Below are positions 1-6,636 of a stretch of DNA of 19,957 nucleotides, in pieces (position 1 is the stretch's first letter; each line of letters begins with the position of its first letter). The stretch is from assembly GCA_021732545.1 (NCBI GenBank), contig JAKFUW010000104.1, positions 1 to 19,957 of the forward strand, in the 5' to 3' direction. The DNA comes from Alphaproteobacteria bacterium. GTDB lineage: Bacteria; Pseudomonadota; Alphaproteobacteria; Rickettsiales; UBA3002. The translations under genes and the position numbers were made by a program. Below the pieces are notes generated by a model. The model saw only the letters and a program-made list of their open reading frames with translations. It did no database searches and was not told the DNA's origin.

Positions 1-742
1 CTGTTTTTATTTTGTTACAAACTATTTTTAAAAAAGTGACGATAGGTTCGAATTTTTCCAACTTAGCGTCCACTTCTTTGGGTAAGGGTATGTGATAAGG
101 GATAAAATCTTCCACACTATTAGTGCCCACCGGCAGCTTGTTTTGCTCAGGATGCCGAGGATCCCATTGGTATATTTCATTTCTTCCATTATGTTTCGCA
201 ACGATCTTCCAGCCCTTAGCCAGACGTTCATGTTCGTTTAATATTTTGCATTCTATAATGCCGCAGTTAACCTTGACTGTATCATCGATAGTATTGGGGT
301 AGCGATTTATATAATTGGCATCGCGGCGTATATCATCATAAGATTTATTGAAGTTTCTGCCTTCAAGCCAGCATAGCGTTCGATCAAAATTCACATTGCC
401 GACTTGACTAATACTGATTTTAATAACTTCTGTAGCCGCTTCTTTTCTGTCATATTGTTGATAATCGTCTGGATTCATTATAATATCTTGTAACGCCATA
501 ACATAATTTTCAGCATCCATGGTCCCTTGGTATGGTGTGATTCCAGCTAAGCCTAACATCAGATGGGTAGCTTCGTGGCGAAAGCGTTGTTCGCTTTGAA
601 ATCTCCAATTTTTTCGATGCTCAACGATTGCCTGCCCCAGCGTCATATCTTGTTTCAGCATGTGCTGAAATTCGGCAGGTAACTCGTGCAATTCAGGCAC
701 GAGAGTGGGGAGAAGCGGCGACGTGTCTTTTTGTGATGTCAT
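1..742 (-). CDS. Unrecognised protein with HExxH motif, 3' end cut by window edge
   Basis: An uninterrupted minus-strand frame runs from an ATG at 742 to the left edge, at least 247 codons with no stop. I do not recognise the family. Residues 56-60 read HEATH, an HExxH pattern seen in zinc metallopeptidases, in the context FRHEATHLMLGL. Acidic residues follow (MDAEN, then RKEAATE around residues 100-106), but I cannot assign a third zinc ligand. There is no signal peptide or membrane segment, so the product is probably cytosolic or secreted by a leaderless route. The C-terminal part is rich in charged and aromatic residues. No good Shine-Dalgarno precedes the ATG. Codon use is AT-rich (many ATA, TTA, AAT) compared with the genes to the right, which suggests a species-specific or acquired gene. 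The peptidase idea is inference only; that the frame is coding rests on its length and lack of stops. Confidence 0.6.
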   Translation of the reverse strand, partial: MTSQKDTSPLLPTLVPELHELPAEFQHMLKQDMTLGQAIVEHRKNWRFQSEQRFRHEATHLMLGLAGITPYQGTMDAENYVMALQDIIMNPDDYQQYDRKEAATEVIKISISQVGNVNFDRTLCWLEGRNFNKSYDDIRRDANYINRYPNTIDDTVKVNCGIIECKILNEHERLAKGWKIVAKHNGRNEIYQWDPRHPEQNKLPVGTNSVEDFIPYHIPLPKEVDAKLEKFEPIVTFLKIVCNKIKT

Positions 743-852
743 TCATTAACATAGCATATTACGCAGGTCCCAAACATAACAGTTTCGTGAAAAAAAAGGG
801 GAAGCCGTAACCTCCCCTTAAAGCTGCGTGTTATTGATGGATCAGGGGATTT

Positions 853-912
853 GTCATCCTGAATTTATTTCAGGATCTTTTCGAAATGATCCCGAAACAC
901 GTTCGGGATGAC
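853..912. repeat. Double-hairpin palindromic element, copy 1
   Basis: A 60-base element starts GTCATCC and ends GGATGAC. Inside are two hairpins: CCTGAA with TTCAGG, and CCCGAA with TTCGGG, joined by a TTTTCGAAAT-like linker. It lies downstream of the stop codon of the peptidoglycan-binding gene (932-1363, minus strand). Its reverse complement recurs at 8307-8366 with one base different. It may double as a transcription end. Confidence 0.85.
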
Positions 913-931
913 GCGCCACCATATAATCTAT

Positions 932-1363
932 TTATCTAAAATCGGCACTGGCTGAGTTATATTTGCATTTGCGCACATTGCGAATCGGGTGCGAAAAATA
1001 AGCGAGTTTGGAGGCCGTTTGCTGACCAGGCACGCCATCGGTGGCCAGATGATGTTGCGCCTGAAACTGAGCAATGGCCGCGCGGGTGCGCGGGCCATAT
1101 TTGCCGTCGCGCCCTGATGCGCCTACCGAATAGCCCATCTGTTCGAGCTTGGTTTGAATGATCCGCACATTGCGCGGACGCTTATGATAGAGGATGTTGT
1201 CGGTGGCAAGCCACCCGCAATGGCTCATGGTTTGGCCTTGCGGGCGGGCACGTTGATAGGCATCAGCGCGGCTTGCGATAAACAAAAAACCAGCAATCAG
1301 CGAAACTGAGATCAAAATAATCCATTGAGCCTGCGAGAGGCGGCGCACAAAAGTAACCATCAT
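932..1363 (-). CDS. Membrane-anchored peptidoglycan-binding protein
   Basis: A 143-residue protein. Residues 14-31 form one hydrophobic segment (WIILISVSLIAGFLFIAS) after a basic N-terminus, so it is a signal anchor or uncleaved signal. Residues about 64-122 match the PG_binding_1 fold: NVRIIQTKLEQMGYS, then DGKYGPRTRAAIAQFQ, then GVPGQQTASKL. This domain binds cell-wall peptidoglycan non-catalytically. Cysteines at 49 and 133 flank the domain and could form a disulfide in the periplasm. No enzyme domain is present, so the protein is probably a wall tether or an accessory factor. ATG codons at 1363 and 1360 are adjacent; a TAAGGG motif lies upstream on the minus strand. It appears to be a single-gene unit bounded by repeat copy 1 and an AT-rich leader holding a DnaA-box sequence. 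Confidence 0.8.
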   Translation of the reverse strand: MMVTFVRRLSQAQWIILISVSLIAGFLFIASRADAYQRARPQGQTMSHCGWLATDNILYHKRPRNVRIIQTKLEQMGYSVGASGRDGKYGPRTRAAIAQFQAQHHLATDGVPGQQTASKLAYFSHPIRNVRKCKYNSASADFR

Positions 1364-1430
1364 CGTAACCCTTACGTTGTTGTTTTTATTTTTGCTGTCC
1401 GATGGTCTTTTTTATGGGGCGAGTAGCCTG

Positions 1431-1439
1431 TTATCCACA
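1431..1439 (+). promoter_or_regulatory. Perfect DnaA-box sequence
   Basis: TTATCCACA matches the consensus DnaA box exactly. It sits about 70 bases upstream of the peptidoglycan-binding gene in an AT-rich gap (1364-1510). No second perfect box is visible nearby, so this is not an origin. It could be a DnaA-controlled promoter element or a chance match. Confidence 0.35.
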
Positions 1440-1510
1440 GGGTTACACGAAAAAGGTTAAAGCTTCGTTAATACGCACAGAAAAGTTTTGAAAAAGTGAA
1501 AATAAGCGGA

Positions 1511-2161
1511 TTAGCGCCCGTTTTGAGACGAAATTGCTACGGTTTGCTCGGCTGTAGCTGCGCGAGGGCCGCGCTCGAGAATCTCGTTCATCCATTGCGG
1601 GCGAGCGCGGGCGGGTTCATCGGCTACCATGGCGGGCGCATCATCTTGCTGTGCAACCATGCCAACCGGAATGGCCATTCCATTATCCAGAATCACCATG
1701 CCTTTGCGCGGTGCATTTTCGAGTGCCGTTTCAATGGTTTTGCTACGGCTGGTGCCGCGAGAGATTTCGATATCGTCAACGCCTTGCTGCACAAGGGCAT
1801 TATGTTGGGTGGCGTGGGTGTAGCCTTTGTAAAAGCCCATGCCGCTGCCCCAGATGGCACCGGTAATGCCACCTGCAACGGATGACCACCACGTTTTGGA
1901 GTCATCTAAAATAGCAGTGATCGATGTCCCATTCACAGACCCTGTGACGACGGCATAAATAAGCGCAAAAGCCGCAATCGACAAAGCTCCCCACAAAGCG
2001 GGTTTGGCCATGGAGCTGAGACCATACCCTATCGGGCTGACAGGAGCATCGGTATTTGGATTGAGCCTGTGATCGTGCCCGTGATCGTGATCATAGGCAT
2101 GGTGGCCGAGCTTAACGCCTAGCTTTAATGTCTCTGCTCCACTAATGACAGCCGGATCCAT
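1511..2161 (-). CDS. His-rich membrane protein of unknown function
   Basis: A 216-residue protein I do not recognise. The N-terminus carries a histidine/aspartate cluster (HHAYDHDHGHDH, residues 20-31), a plausible metal-binding stretch. Residues about 54-74 are a clear membrane segment. Residues about 94-111 are glycine-rich and hydrophobic (AGGITGAIWGSGMGF), like a glycine-zipper helix, so the topology is probably a hairpin with both ends on one side. The remaining 100 residues are hydrophilic, ending in a low-complexity tail. A Shine-Dalgarno AGGAG lies about 11 bases upstream of the ATG on the minus strand. A 129-codon open frame on the opposite strand is judged to be a shadow. Coding status is supported by the ribosome site and membrane pattern; function is unknown. 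Confidence 0.65.
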   Translation of the reverse strand: MDPAVISGAETLKLGVKLGHHAYDHDHGHDHRLNPNTDAPVSPIGYGLSSMAKPALWGALSIAAFALIYAVVTGSVNGTSITAILDDSKTWWSSVAGGITGAIWGSGMGFYKGYTHATQHNALVQQGVDDIEISRGTSRSKTIETALENAPRKGMVILDNGMAIPVGMVAQQDDAPAMVADEPARARPQWMNEILERGPRAATAEQTVAISSQNGR

Positions 2162-2248
2162 GGGTTATTCTACTCCTATTCCATTGCATTATACCATGAA
2201 CGCAAACATGCTTTGTGAAAGTTTCGTGACATTTGGATATGCCCTCTC

Positions 2249-2328
2249 GTCATTGCGAGCCGCGAAGCGGCGTGGCAATCCATGGGCTTTATGGATCGCC
2301 ACGGATGCGTTGCATCCTCGCGATGACG
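2249..2328. repeat. Double-hairpin palindromic element, copy 2
   Basis: The outer arms CGTCATTGCGAG and CTCGCGATGACG pair with one G-T type mismatch. Inside are CCGC/GCGG and a longer pair, TGGCAATCCAT with ATGGATCGCCA (one mismatch). It fills the gap upstream of nth. The CGTCATTGCGAG start is a form common in intergenic palindromes of Rickettsiales and other Alphaproteobacteria. Confidence 0.8.
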
Positions 2329-2370
2329 CGATAGGATGACAATGCCCACACACCATGATAGAAGCTATGC

Positions 2371-3012
2371 ATGAAAAAAGCCGATATTCATGAAGTGTTC
2401 CGTGCGTTTCGGGCGGCGAACCCTGCACCTGTCACCGAGCTTATTGCGCCTAACGAATTTTGCCTGCTGGTGGCGGTGGTGCTTTCGGCGCAGGCCACCG
2501 ACGTGGGGGTGAACAAGGCCACGCCCGCGCTGTTCAAAGCCGCTGACACCCCTGCCAAAATGGTCAAGCTGGGCGAGGCGAAAATTAAACATCACATCAA
2601 AACCATCGGGCTGTTTAACACAAAAGCCAAAAACGTGTTTGCGCTGAGTCAAATGTTGGTGGAGCGCTTTGAAGGCCGTGTGCCACACAGCCAAGCCGAG
2701 CTGGAAAGCCTGCCTGGAGTCGGGCGCAAAACCGCGAATGTGTGGCGCAACTGCGTGCTGGGTGAGCTGACGATTGCGGTGGATACGCATGTGTTTCGGG
2801 TGGCGAATCGGCTGGGGCTCAGTCGTGCCAAAACGCCGCTGGCATGCGAGTTGGCGCTAGAAAAAGTGGTGCCGCGTGAGTTTAAGCTGCACGCCCATCA
2901 TTGGCTAATTTTGCATGGGCGCTATGTGTGCAAAGCGCGCACGCCGATGTGCGCGCAGTGTGGGGTGCGGCAGTGGTGTGGGTTTAAGGATAAGATGATC
3001 GATGATCGATGA
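2371..3012 (+). CDS. nth: Endonuclease III (DNA glycosylase/AP lyase)
   Basis: Bifunctional base-excision repair enzyme that removes oxidised pyrimidines and cleaves the abasic site. It is 213 residues long, close to the E. coli enzyme, and the key positions fall on the same numbers. The helix-hairpin-helix LPGVGRKTANV carries catalytic Lys120. Asp138 lies in VDTHVFRVANRLGL. The [4Fe-4S] cluster ligands are Cys187, Cys194, Cys197 and Cys203 (spacing 6-2-5). The start at 2371 gives the expected MKKADIHEVF N-terminus; upstream signals are weak. It appears to stand alone between two palindromic elements. The last codons and the stop lie inside a three-copy heptamer repeat, so the C-terminal KMIDDR tail is probably repeat-derived and not part of the conserved fold. 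Confidence 0.97.
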   Translation: MKKADIHEVFRAFRAANPAPVTELIAPNEFCLLVAVVLSAQATDVGVNKATPALFKAADTPAKMVKLGEAKIKHHIKTIGLFNTKAKNVFALSQMLVERFEGRVPHSQAELESLPGVGRKTANVWRNCVLGELTIAVDTHVFRVANRLGLSRAKTPLACELALEKVVPREFKLHAHHWLILHGRYVCKARTPMCAQCGVRQWCGFKDKMIDDR

Positions 3013-3016
3013 TCGA
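2994..3016. repeat. Heptamer tandem repeat GATGATC x3 across the nth stop
   Basis: Three perfect head-to-tail copies of GATGATC at 2994-3014 followed by GA. The nth stop codon TGA (3010-3012) is inside the third copy, so repeat expansion or contraction would change the protein end. Confidence 0.85.
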
Positions 3017-3027
3017 AAAACACAAAG

Positions 3028-3099
3028 CTGTCATCCCGCATTTATAGCGGGGTTCCCAGCAAATCAGATGGAGATGCCGCAACTAGTGCGGCATGACAG
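3028..3099. repeat. Double-hairpin palindromic element, copy 3
   Basis: The outer arms CTGTCAT and ATGACAG pair perfectly. The inner hairpins are CCCGC/GCGGG and GCCGC/GCGGC. It lies between the convergent ends of nth and the bactofilin gene and could serve as a two-way terminator. Confidence 0.85.
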
Positions 3100-3133
3100 A
3101 AATCCTCAATCATCGTGTTATCTATCATCGCCC

Positions 3134-3748
3134 TTAAGCCGCGCGTTTAGCGCCAGCCTTAGCTTCGAGAGCGGTTTTGATGGTACCAGACAACTGACCG
3201 CCACGCTCAATTTCAATTTCGCCGTAGGAGATGTTGCCGCTCACGCGACCGGTTGAATAAATAATCAAGCGGCCATTGACGATCAGATCGCCTTCAAAAG
3301 AGCCACTGATTTCAGCATCCTGAATTTCAGCAACACCTTTGAATGAACCGGTTTGAGCCAGTTCCACGGTGTGAACGTCTTTTAAGGTGGCATCAACCGA
3401 GCCTTCAATCACCAAGCGATCGCAGGTCGAGATTTCACCTTTCATGTGGATGTCGTTGCCGACCGTCAACACGCGCTTAGTTGCTTTTTGAAGCGGGGCC
3501 GCTGTCGGCATCGCGCTGCGAGCTTCGGCAGGAACGCCCGCGCGAGGTGCTGCAACTGGAGCCGCTTGCGGGCGAAAGGATGCCGCTGCAGGTGCGGCTT
3601 TGGGCGCCGCTGGTGGGGTGATGTCCATCGCCGCATCGGCGGTGTCATCTATGCGTTTAACGCTGGTATCAAGGTTTGCATCGTCCATATCTAATAAATC
3701 TCCTGTCGCTTCTGAATCTTCATAATCTTCCTCTTTCCGACGAAACAT
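3134..3748 (-). CDS. Bactofilin (polymer-forming cytoskeletal protein)
   Basis: Bactofilins self-assemble without nucleotide into membrane-associated filaments that place wall-synthesis or stalk enzymes. In this 204-residue protein the rigid beta-helix domain covers about residues 92-191, with the family pattern of short repeats rich in V, I and G: LTVGNDIHMKGEIS, LVIEGSVDA, EISGSFEGDLIVNGRLII, TGRVSGNISYGEIEI, GGQLSGTI. The first 45 residues are acidic and the next 45 are a low-complexity Ala/Pro linker; the C-terminus is a short Ala/Lys tail. This three-part design is normal for the family. A strong AGGAGA ribosome site precedes the ATG at 3748. No M23 peptidase gene, a frequent partner, is adjacent. 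A candidate promoter with a TATAGT -10 lies about 95 bases upstream. Confidence 0.93.
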   Translation of the reverse strand: MFRRKEEDYEDSEATGDLLDMDDANLDTSVKRIDDTADAAMDITPPAAPKAAPAAASFRPQAAPVAAPRAGVPAEARSAMPTAAPLQKATKRVLTVGNDIHMKGEISTCDRLVIEGSVDATLKDVHTVELAQTGSFKGVAEIQDAEISGSFEGDLIVNGRLIIYSTGRVSGNISYGEIEIERGGQLSGTIKTALEAKAGAKRAA

Positions 3749-3842
3749 AAAACAAGTCTCCTATCCGTATGCGTGCTTGCGCGTTTGGTTTCATGGGCTG
3801 CAAATGGTGTGTGTGCAGCGTTTTTTATTGTTAATCCTGTGC

Positions 3843-3871
3843 ACTATAGCAAAGCAAATGCTTTATGCTAG
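3843..3871 (-). promoter_or_regulatory. Candidate bactofilin promoter with internal palindrome
   Basis: On the minus strand, TATAGT (3843-3848) is a good -10. Seventeen bases upstream is CTAGCA, a weak -35. Between them, 3851-3864 holds the inverted repeat AAAGCA-AA-TGCTTT, positioned like an operator. The same -10 hexamer occurs at the yqgE and RTX promoters. Confidence 0.4.
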
Positions 3872-3945
3872 CGAAAAAAGCGCAGTTGCTCACAGCTGCG
3901 CGCCTTGTGATTGGCGTATGCTGTGAAATCCGTTAGGCATGGTGC

Positions 3946-4878
3946 ATGGCCGTTTATACTCCACTTACCCACGATGAAATTAAAGCGTTGTTGAGTGCCT
4001 ATGATCTGGGCGCGTTGCGCGTGGCGCATGGCATTATGCAGGGCGTGGAAAACACCAATTATCGGCTGGAGTTTGATGATGGCACGCGCCTGATTTTAAC
4101 GCTGTTTGAAAAGCGTGTGAAGCCCCGCGACCTTGGGTTTTTTATCGGTATCATGCACCATCTGTCGCGCGCAGGATTTGCATGCCCGCAACCGATCGCC
4201 ACACGCGGCGGCGAGCTGATGATAGAGGTGAAAAACAAACTCGCCACGGTGATCAGTTTTTTGAACGGTCGGGATGTCTCGAAGTGGGATGCTACGCACA
4301 CGCGCCAAGTGGGTGTGGCGATGGCAACCATGCACGCAGCACTTGCCGATTATCAGGCAAGCCGCGCGAATGATTTATCGCTGGCAGGGTGGCGCGAACT
4401 GGCATCGCGCATGGTGGGTAGGCTCGATGAGGTGCAGGCAGGGTTGCGTGCGCTGGTGGAAGATGAATTGGCGTGGCTTACTGCGCACTGGCCGCGCGAT
4501 TTACCGCGCGGGATTATCCATGCGGATCTGTTCCCCGACAATGTGTTTTTTGAGGACGAAAAACTATCGGGCGTGATTGATTTTTATTTCGCGTGCGATG
4601 ATTTTTATGCTTACGAGTTGGCGATTTGCATGAATTGCTGGTGCATGGATGAGAACGGCCTGCGCCGCGATGAATGGAACGCGATGCTGGCAGGTTATGA
4701 ATCGGTGCGACCACTGAGCGCGCACGAAAAAGCAGCGTTGCCGACTCTCGCGCGTGGCGCGGCACTGCGCTTTCTGCTCACCCGCGCGCATGATCTCATC
4801 TTTCATCCTACCGGTGCGTTGGTGGCACCCAAAGACCCGATGGAGTATGTGCGGAATTTAAAGTTTTTTAGCAGTTAG
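3946..4878 (+). CDS. thrB: Homoserine kinase (APH-fold type)
   Basis: Phosphorylates homoserine in threonine synthesis. At 310 residues it fits the aminoglycoside-phosphotransferase-fold homoserine kinase of Alphaproteobacteria, not the GHMP-type ThrB of enterics. Evidence: MQGVENTNYRLEF at residues 31-43 (family N-lobe motif); the catalytic loop IIHADLFPDNVFF with His192, Asp194 and Asn199; the metal-binding Asp212 in GVIDFYFACDDF; and the following YELAICMNCWC helix. The usual neighbours in this class are ispH upstream and rnhA downstream; here rnhA follows after 49 bases but ispH is missing, so the cluster is partly broken. The last two codons (SS) and the stop lie in a heptamer repeat. 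The start at 3946 gives the normal N-terminus; only a weak TTAGG precedes it. Confidence 0.93.
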   Translation: MAVYTPLTHDEIKALLSAYDLGALRVAHGIMQGVENTNYRLEFDDGTRLILTLFEKRVKPRDLGFFIGIMHHLSRAGFACPQPIATRGGELMIEVKNKLATVISFLNGRDVSKWDATHTRQVGVAMATMHAALADYQASRANDLSLAGWRELASRMVGRLDEVQAGLRALVEDELAWLTAHWPRDLPRGIIHADLFPDNVFFEDEKLSGVIDFYFACDDFYAYELAICMNCWCMDENGLRRDEWNAMLAGYESVRPLSAHEKAALPTLARGAALRFLLTRAHDLIFHPTGALVAPKDPMEYVRNLKFFSS

Positions 4879-4936
4879 CAGTTAGCAGTTGGCTGTTCGT
4901 TTGCTATCTGCTAACGACTAACGACTAATGACTAAA
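4868..4936. repeat. Heptamer tandem repeats as inverted arms between thrB and rnhA
   Basis: The left arm holds three units of TTAGCAG starting at 4868. The right arm (about 4910-4935) holds CTAACGA, CTAACGA and CTAATGA, roughly the reverse complement of the left. The array supplies the thrB stop codon (TAG, 4876-4878) and the rnhA start codon (ATG, 4928-4930). The RNA could fold into an imperfect hairpin. Confidence 0.8.
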
Positions 4937-5362
4937 AAAATCATCATCCATACCGATGGCGCGTGCAGTGGCAACCCGGGACCTGGCGGTTGGGGTGCGA
5001 TAATGCGCTGCGGCGATAGCGAGCGCGAGCTGTGTGGTGGGGAGGCCAACACCACCAATAACCGCATGGAAATGATGGCCGCGATCATGGCGCTGGAAGC
5101 CCTGAAAGAACCATGCGACGTGACCTTGATTACCGATAGCAAATATGTGATGGACGGCATCACGCAGTGGATTCATGGCTGGAAAAAGAAGGGGTGGAAA
5201 ACGGCGGATAATAAGCCGGTGAAAAATATGGATCTGTGGCAACGCTTAGAGCTTGCCACCATACCGCACACCATGAAATGGCAGTGGGTGAAAGGTCATT
5301 CGGGTGATGCGATGAATGAACGCGCCGATGCACTGGCGCGGCTGGGGATTGGGAAGGCGTGA
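4928..5362 (+). CDS. rnhA: Ribonuclease HI
   Basis: Cleaves the RNA strand of RNA-DNA hybrids, removing replication primers and R-loops, in the cytoplasm with Mg2+. In 144 residues all catalytic positions coincide with the E. coli numbering: Asp10 (IHTDGACSGNPGPGGWG), Glu48 (TTNNRMEMMAA), Asp70 (LITDSKYV), His124 (WVKGHSG) and Asp134 (NERADALA). The basic handle WIHGWKKKGWKTADNKPVKN is present. The ATG start is fixed by the conserved N-terminus, yet the bases before it are pure heptamer repeat with no recognisable ribosome site. Translation may rely on coupling to thrB or on the unstructured AT-rich start. The gene is probably co-transcribed with thrB, as in many Alphaproteobacteria. Confidence 0.97.
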   Translation: MTKKIIIHTDGACSGNPGPGGWGAIMRCGDSERELCGGEANTTNNRMEMMAAIMALEALKEPCDVTLITDSKYVMDGITQWIHGWKKKGWKTADNKPVKNMDLWQRLELATIPHTMKWQWVKGHSGDAMNERADALARLGIGKA

Positions 5363-5430
5363 AGGCACGAAGACACGAAGACAGGAAATTACGAAGTCAC
5401 GATTCTTGTCTTCATAACTTCTTTGTGCTA
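5363..5430. repeat. Octamer-type tandem repeat with inverted arms after rnhA
   Basis: The left arm holds CACGAAGA, CACGAAGA, CAGGAAAT and TACGAAGT. The right arm (about 5401-5429) contains TTGTCTTC and ACTTCTTTGTGC, complementary in part to the left. It fills most of the gap between rnhA and the next gene. It is a sister of the heptamer arrays but with an 8-base period. Confidence 0.75.
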
Positions 5431-5440
5431 TGAAGCCCTC

Positions 5441-5746
5441 ATGAAAAAACACATCATCGCTTTTTTACTCACCGCAGCGCTTACATCAAGCGCGCAGGCC
5501 ATCACCATTTCCAACCTCGATGACATTGCGCACCGTGTGGTGTTTGAGCAACCAAACGGCATCAAAACCGTGCGCCTGATCAATCCGGGCGAGGTGTTTA
5601 ATTCGCTACGTTATGGCGAAGATGTCTATATTGAAGGTGGTGCCGGCAATCGCCTGAAACCTTATGCTTTGGATGATTTGGTGATCTGGGGCGATGGCAA
5701 TATTCAGTTGCAGCAGCGCCGCAAAGTTGGTGGGTTATCACGCTGA
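5441..5746 (+). CDS. Small exported protein, unknown function
   Basis: The start is placed at the ATG at 5441 and not at an in-frame TTG 18 bases earlier, because it yields a classic signal peptide: MKK, a hydrophobic core (IIAFLLTAALT) and cleavage after SSAQA, about residue 20. The mature product is about 81 residues, without cysteines or further membrane segments, so it is periplasmic or secreted. Alternating hydrophobic stretches (HRVVFEQ, KTVRLINPGE, EDVYIEGG, DDLVIWGDG, IQLQQRRKV) suggest a small all-beta domain. I do not recognise a family. The ribosome site is weak. The gene follows rnhA across a repeat array and ends before palindrome copy 4. Confidence 0.65.
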   Translation: MKKHIIAFLLTAALTSSAQAITISNLDDIAHRVVFEQPNGIKTVRLINPGEVFNSLRYGEDVYIEGGAGNRLKPYALDDLVIWGDGNIQLQQRRKVGGLSR

Positions 5747-5780
5747 TTTAATTCTCATTATACATGATATTTAACAGTGC

Positions 5781-5874
5781 GTCATTCCTGCGAGGCGCGT
5801 TTGCGCCGAAGGCAGGAATCTCTGGTGAGGCCCACGCATGATTCTAAAGAGATCCCTGCCTACGCAGGGATGAC
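5781..5874. repeat. Double-hairpin palindromic element, copy 4
   Basis: Starts GTCAT and ends ATGAC. The first hairpin, ATTCCTGC with GCAGGAAT, has an extra inner stem (GGCGC/GCGCC). The second is CCCTGC/GCAGGG. It lies between convergent genes (the small exported protein and yqgE) and may be a two-way terminator. Confidence 0.8.
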
Positions 5875-5881
5875 AAAGAAT

Positions 5882-5895
5882 ATCGATCATCGATC
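5882..5895. repeat. Heptamer ATCGATC x2 beside yqgE stop
   Basis: Two perfect copies of ATCGATC end one base before the yqgE stop codon. The unit is related to the GATGATC unit at the nth stop. Confidence 0.6.
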
Positions 5896-5896
5896 T

Positions 5897-6550
5897 TTAA
5901 GCATGCCCCACGCTGTGCGAATAAAAATTCATATCGATGCCCAGTGAACGGCTCGCCATGTTCCATTTCATATCATCATACGGTTCAAAGATAATATCGG
6001 GCGAGGCTGGAACGGTGATCCAGCTATTTTCCTCGAGTTCTTGTTCGAGCTGGCCCGCTGACCACCCCGCATAACCCACGCACAGCAGGCTTTTGCGAGG
6101 GCCTGTGCCTGCAATCATATCACGCAAAATAGAGGCATGAGCCGACACCGCAAGCGGCGGCGATGTAAACAGCGAATGCTCGCTGGAATAATCGGATGTG
6201 TGAATAACAAAGCCGCGACCGCGATCAACCGGTCCGCCATAATAAATGCCGATATCCTGCGCGATGGCTTGAGCCGCCAGATCGCCTTCATCGAGCAAGG
6301 CTTGCGTGTGCGATGTTTCAAGCGGCTGATTGATGATGACTCCCATTGCGCCTTGCGCGGTGTGCGCAAATAAATAAATCACCGATTGATGAAAACAGCT
6401 GCTGGTCACCAGCGGTGTGGACACCAGCAACTGGCCTTGCAAATAGCCCTCCGAGCGATGCAGCGGTGCAGGATTTTTGAAGGTGATAGTGTCGTGTGCG
6501 TTGATGTGAATCAGGGAGTCAGCGTTGGATTTGCGCTTGAAAAAGAACAT
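5897..6550 (-). CDS. yqgE: YqgE/AlgH family protein (UPF0301)
   Basis: A conserved bacterial family of poorly defined role (AlgH was first linked to alginate regulation in Pseudomonas); soluble and cytosolic. The core is clear: GYLQGQLLVSTPLV, then FHQSVIYLFAHTAQGAMGVIINQPL, then IYYGGPVDRGRGFVIH, and LCVGYAGWSAGQLEQELEENSW near the C-terminus. The start is placed at ATG 6550 (217 residues, MFFFKRKSN), because a strong promoter lies between 6600 and 6628, inside the longer frame that could begin with TTG at 6640. The core then begins about 30 residues in. It is transcribed separately from hicAB, whose stop lies just upstream. Confidence 0.92.
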   Translation of the reverse strand: MFFFKRKSNADSLIHINAHDTITFKNPAPLHRSEGYLQGQLLVSTPLVTSSCFHQSVIYLFAHTAQGAMGVIINQPLETSHTQALLDEGDLAAQAIAQDIGIYYGGPVDRGRGFVIHTSDYSSEHSLFTSPPLAVSAHASILRDMIAGTGPRKSLLCVGYAGWSAGQLEQELEENSWITVPASPDIIFEPYDDMKWNMASRSLGIDMNFYSHSVGHA

Positions 6551-6599
6551 GATGGCTTGCCTTGAAGGTGAATTTTTTGAACGCAAATCTAGAATCATT

Positions 6600-6628
6600 A
6601 CTATAGCATTTGTGGGGCGGCTTGCCAA
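6600..6628 (-). promoter_or_regulatory. Sigma-70 promoter for yqgE
   Basis: On the minus strand, TTGGCA (6623-6628) and TATAGT (6600-6605) are separated by exactly 17 bases. The predicted start is about 43 bases before the yqgE ATG at 6550. Confidence 0.75.
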
Positions 6629-6636
6629 CAGGAAAC

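Noticed and set aside
628..810. Plus-strand frame of 60 codons
   Set aside because: Antisense to the N-terminal part of the gene at 1-742, has no ribosome site and no protein-like features.
1496..1885. Plus-strand frame of 129 codons
   Set aside because: Shadow of the membrane protein at 1511-2161, which has a ribosome site and sensible membrane segments; the plus frame has neither.
2365..2790. Minus-strand frame of 141 codons across nth
   Set aside because: Antisense to a gene whose catalytic residues are all in place; composition is a by-product of nth codons.
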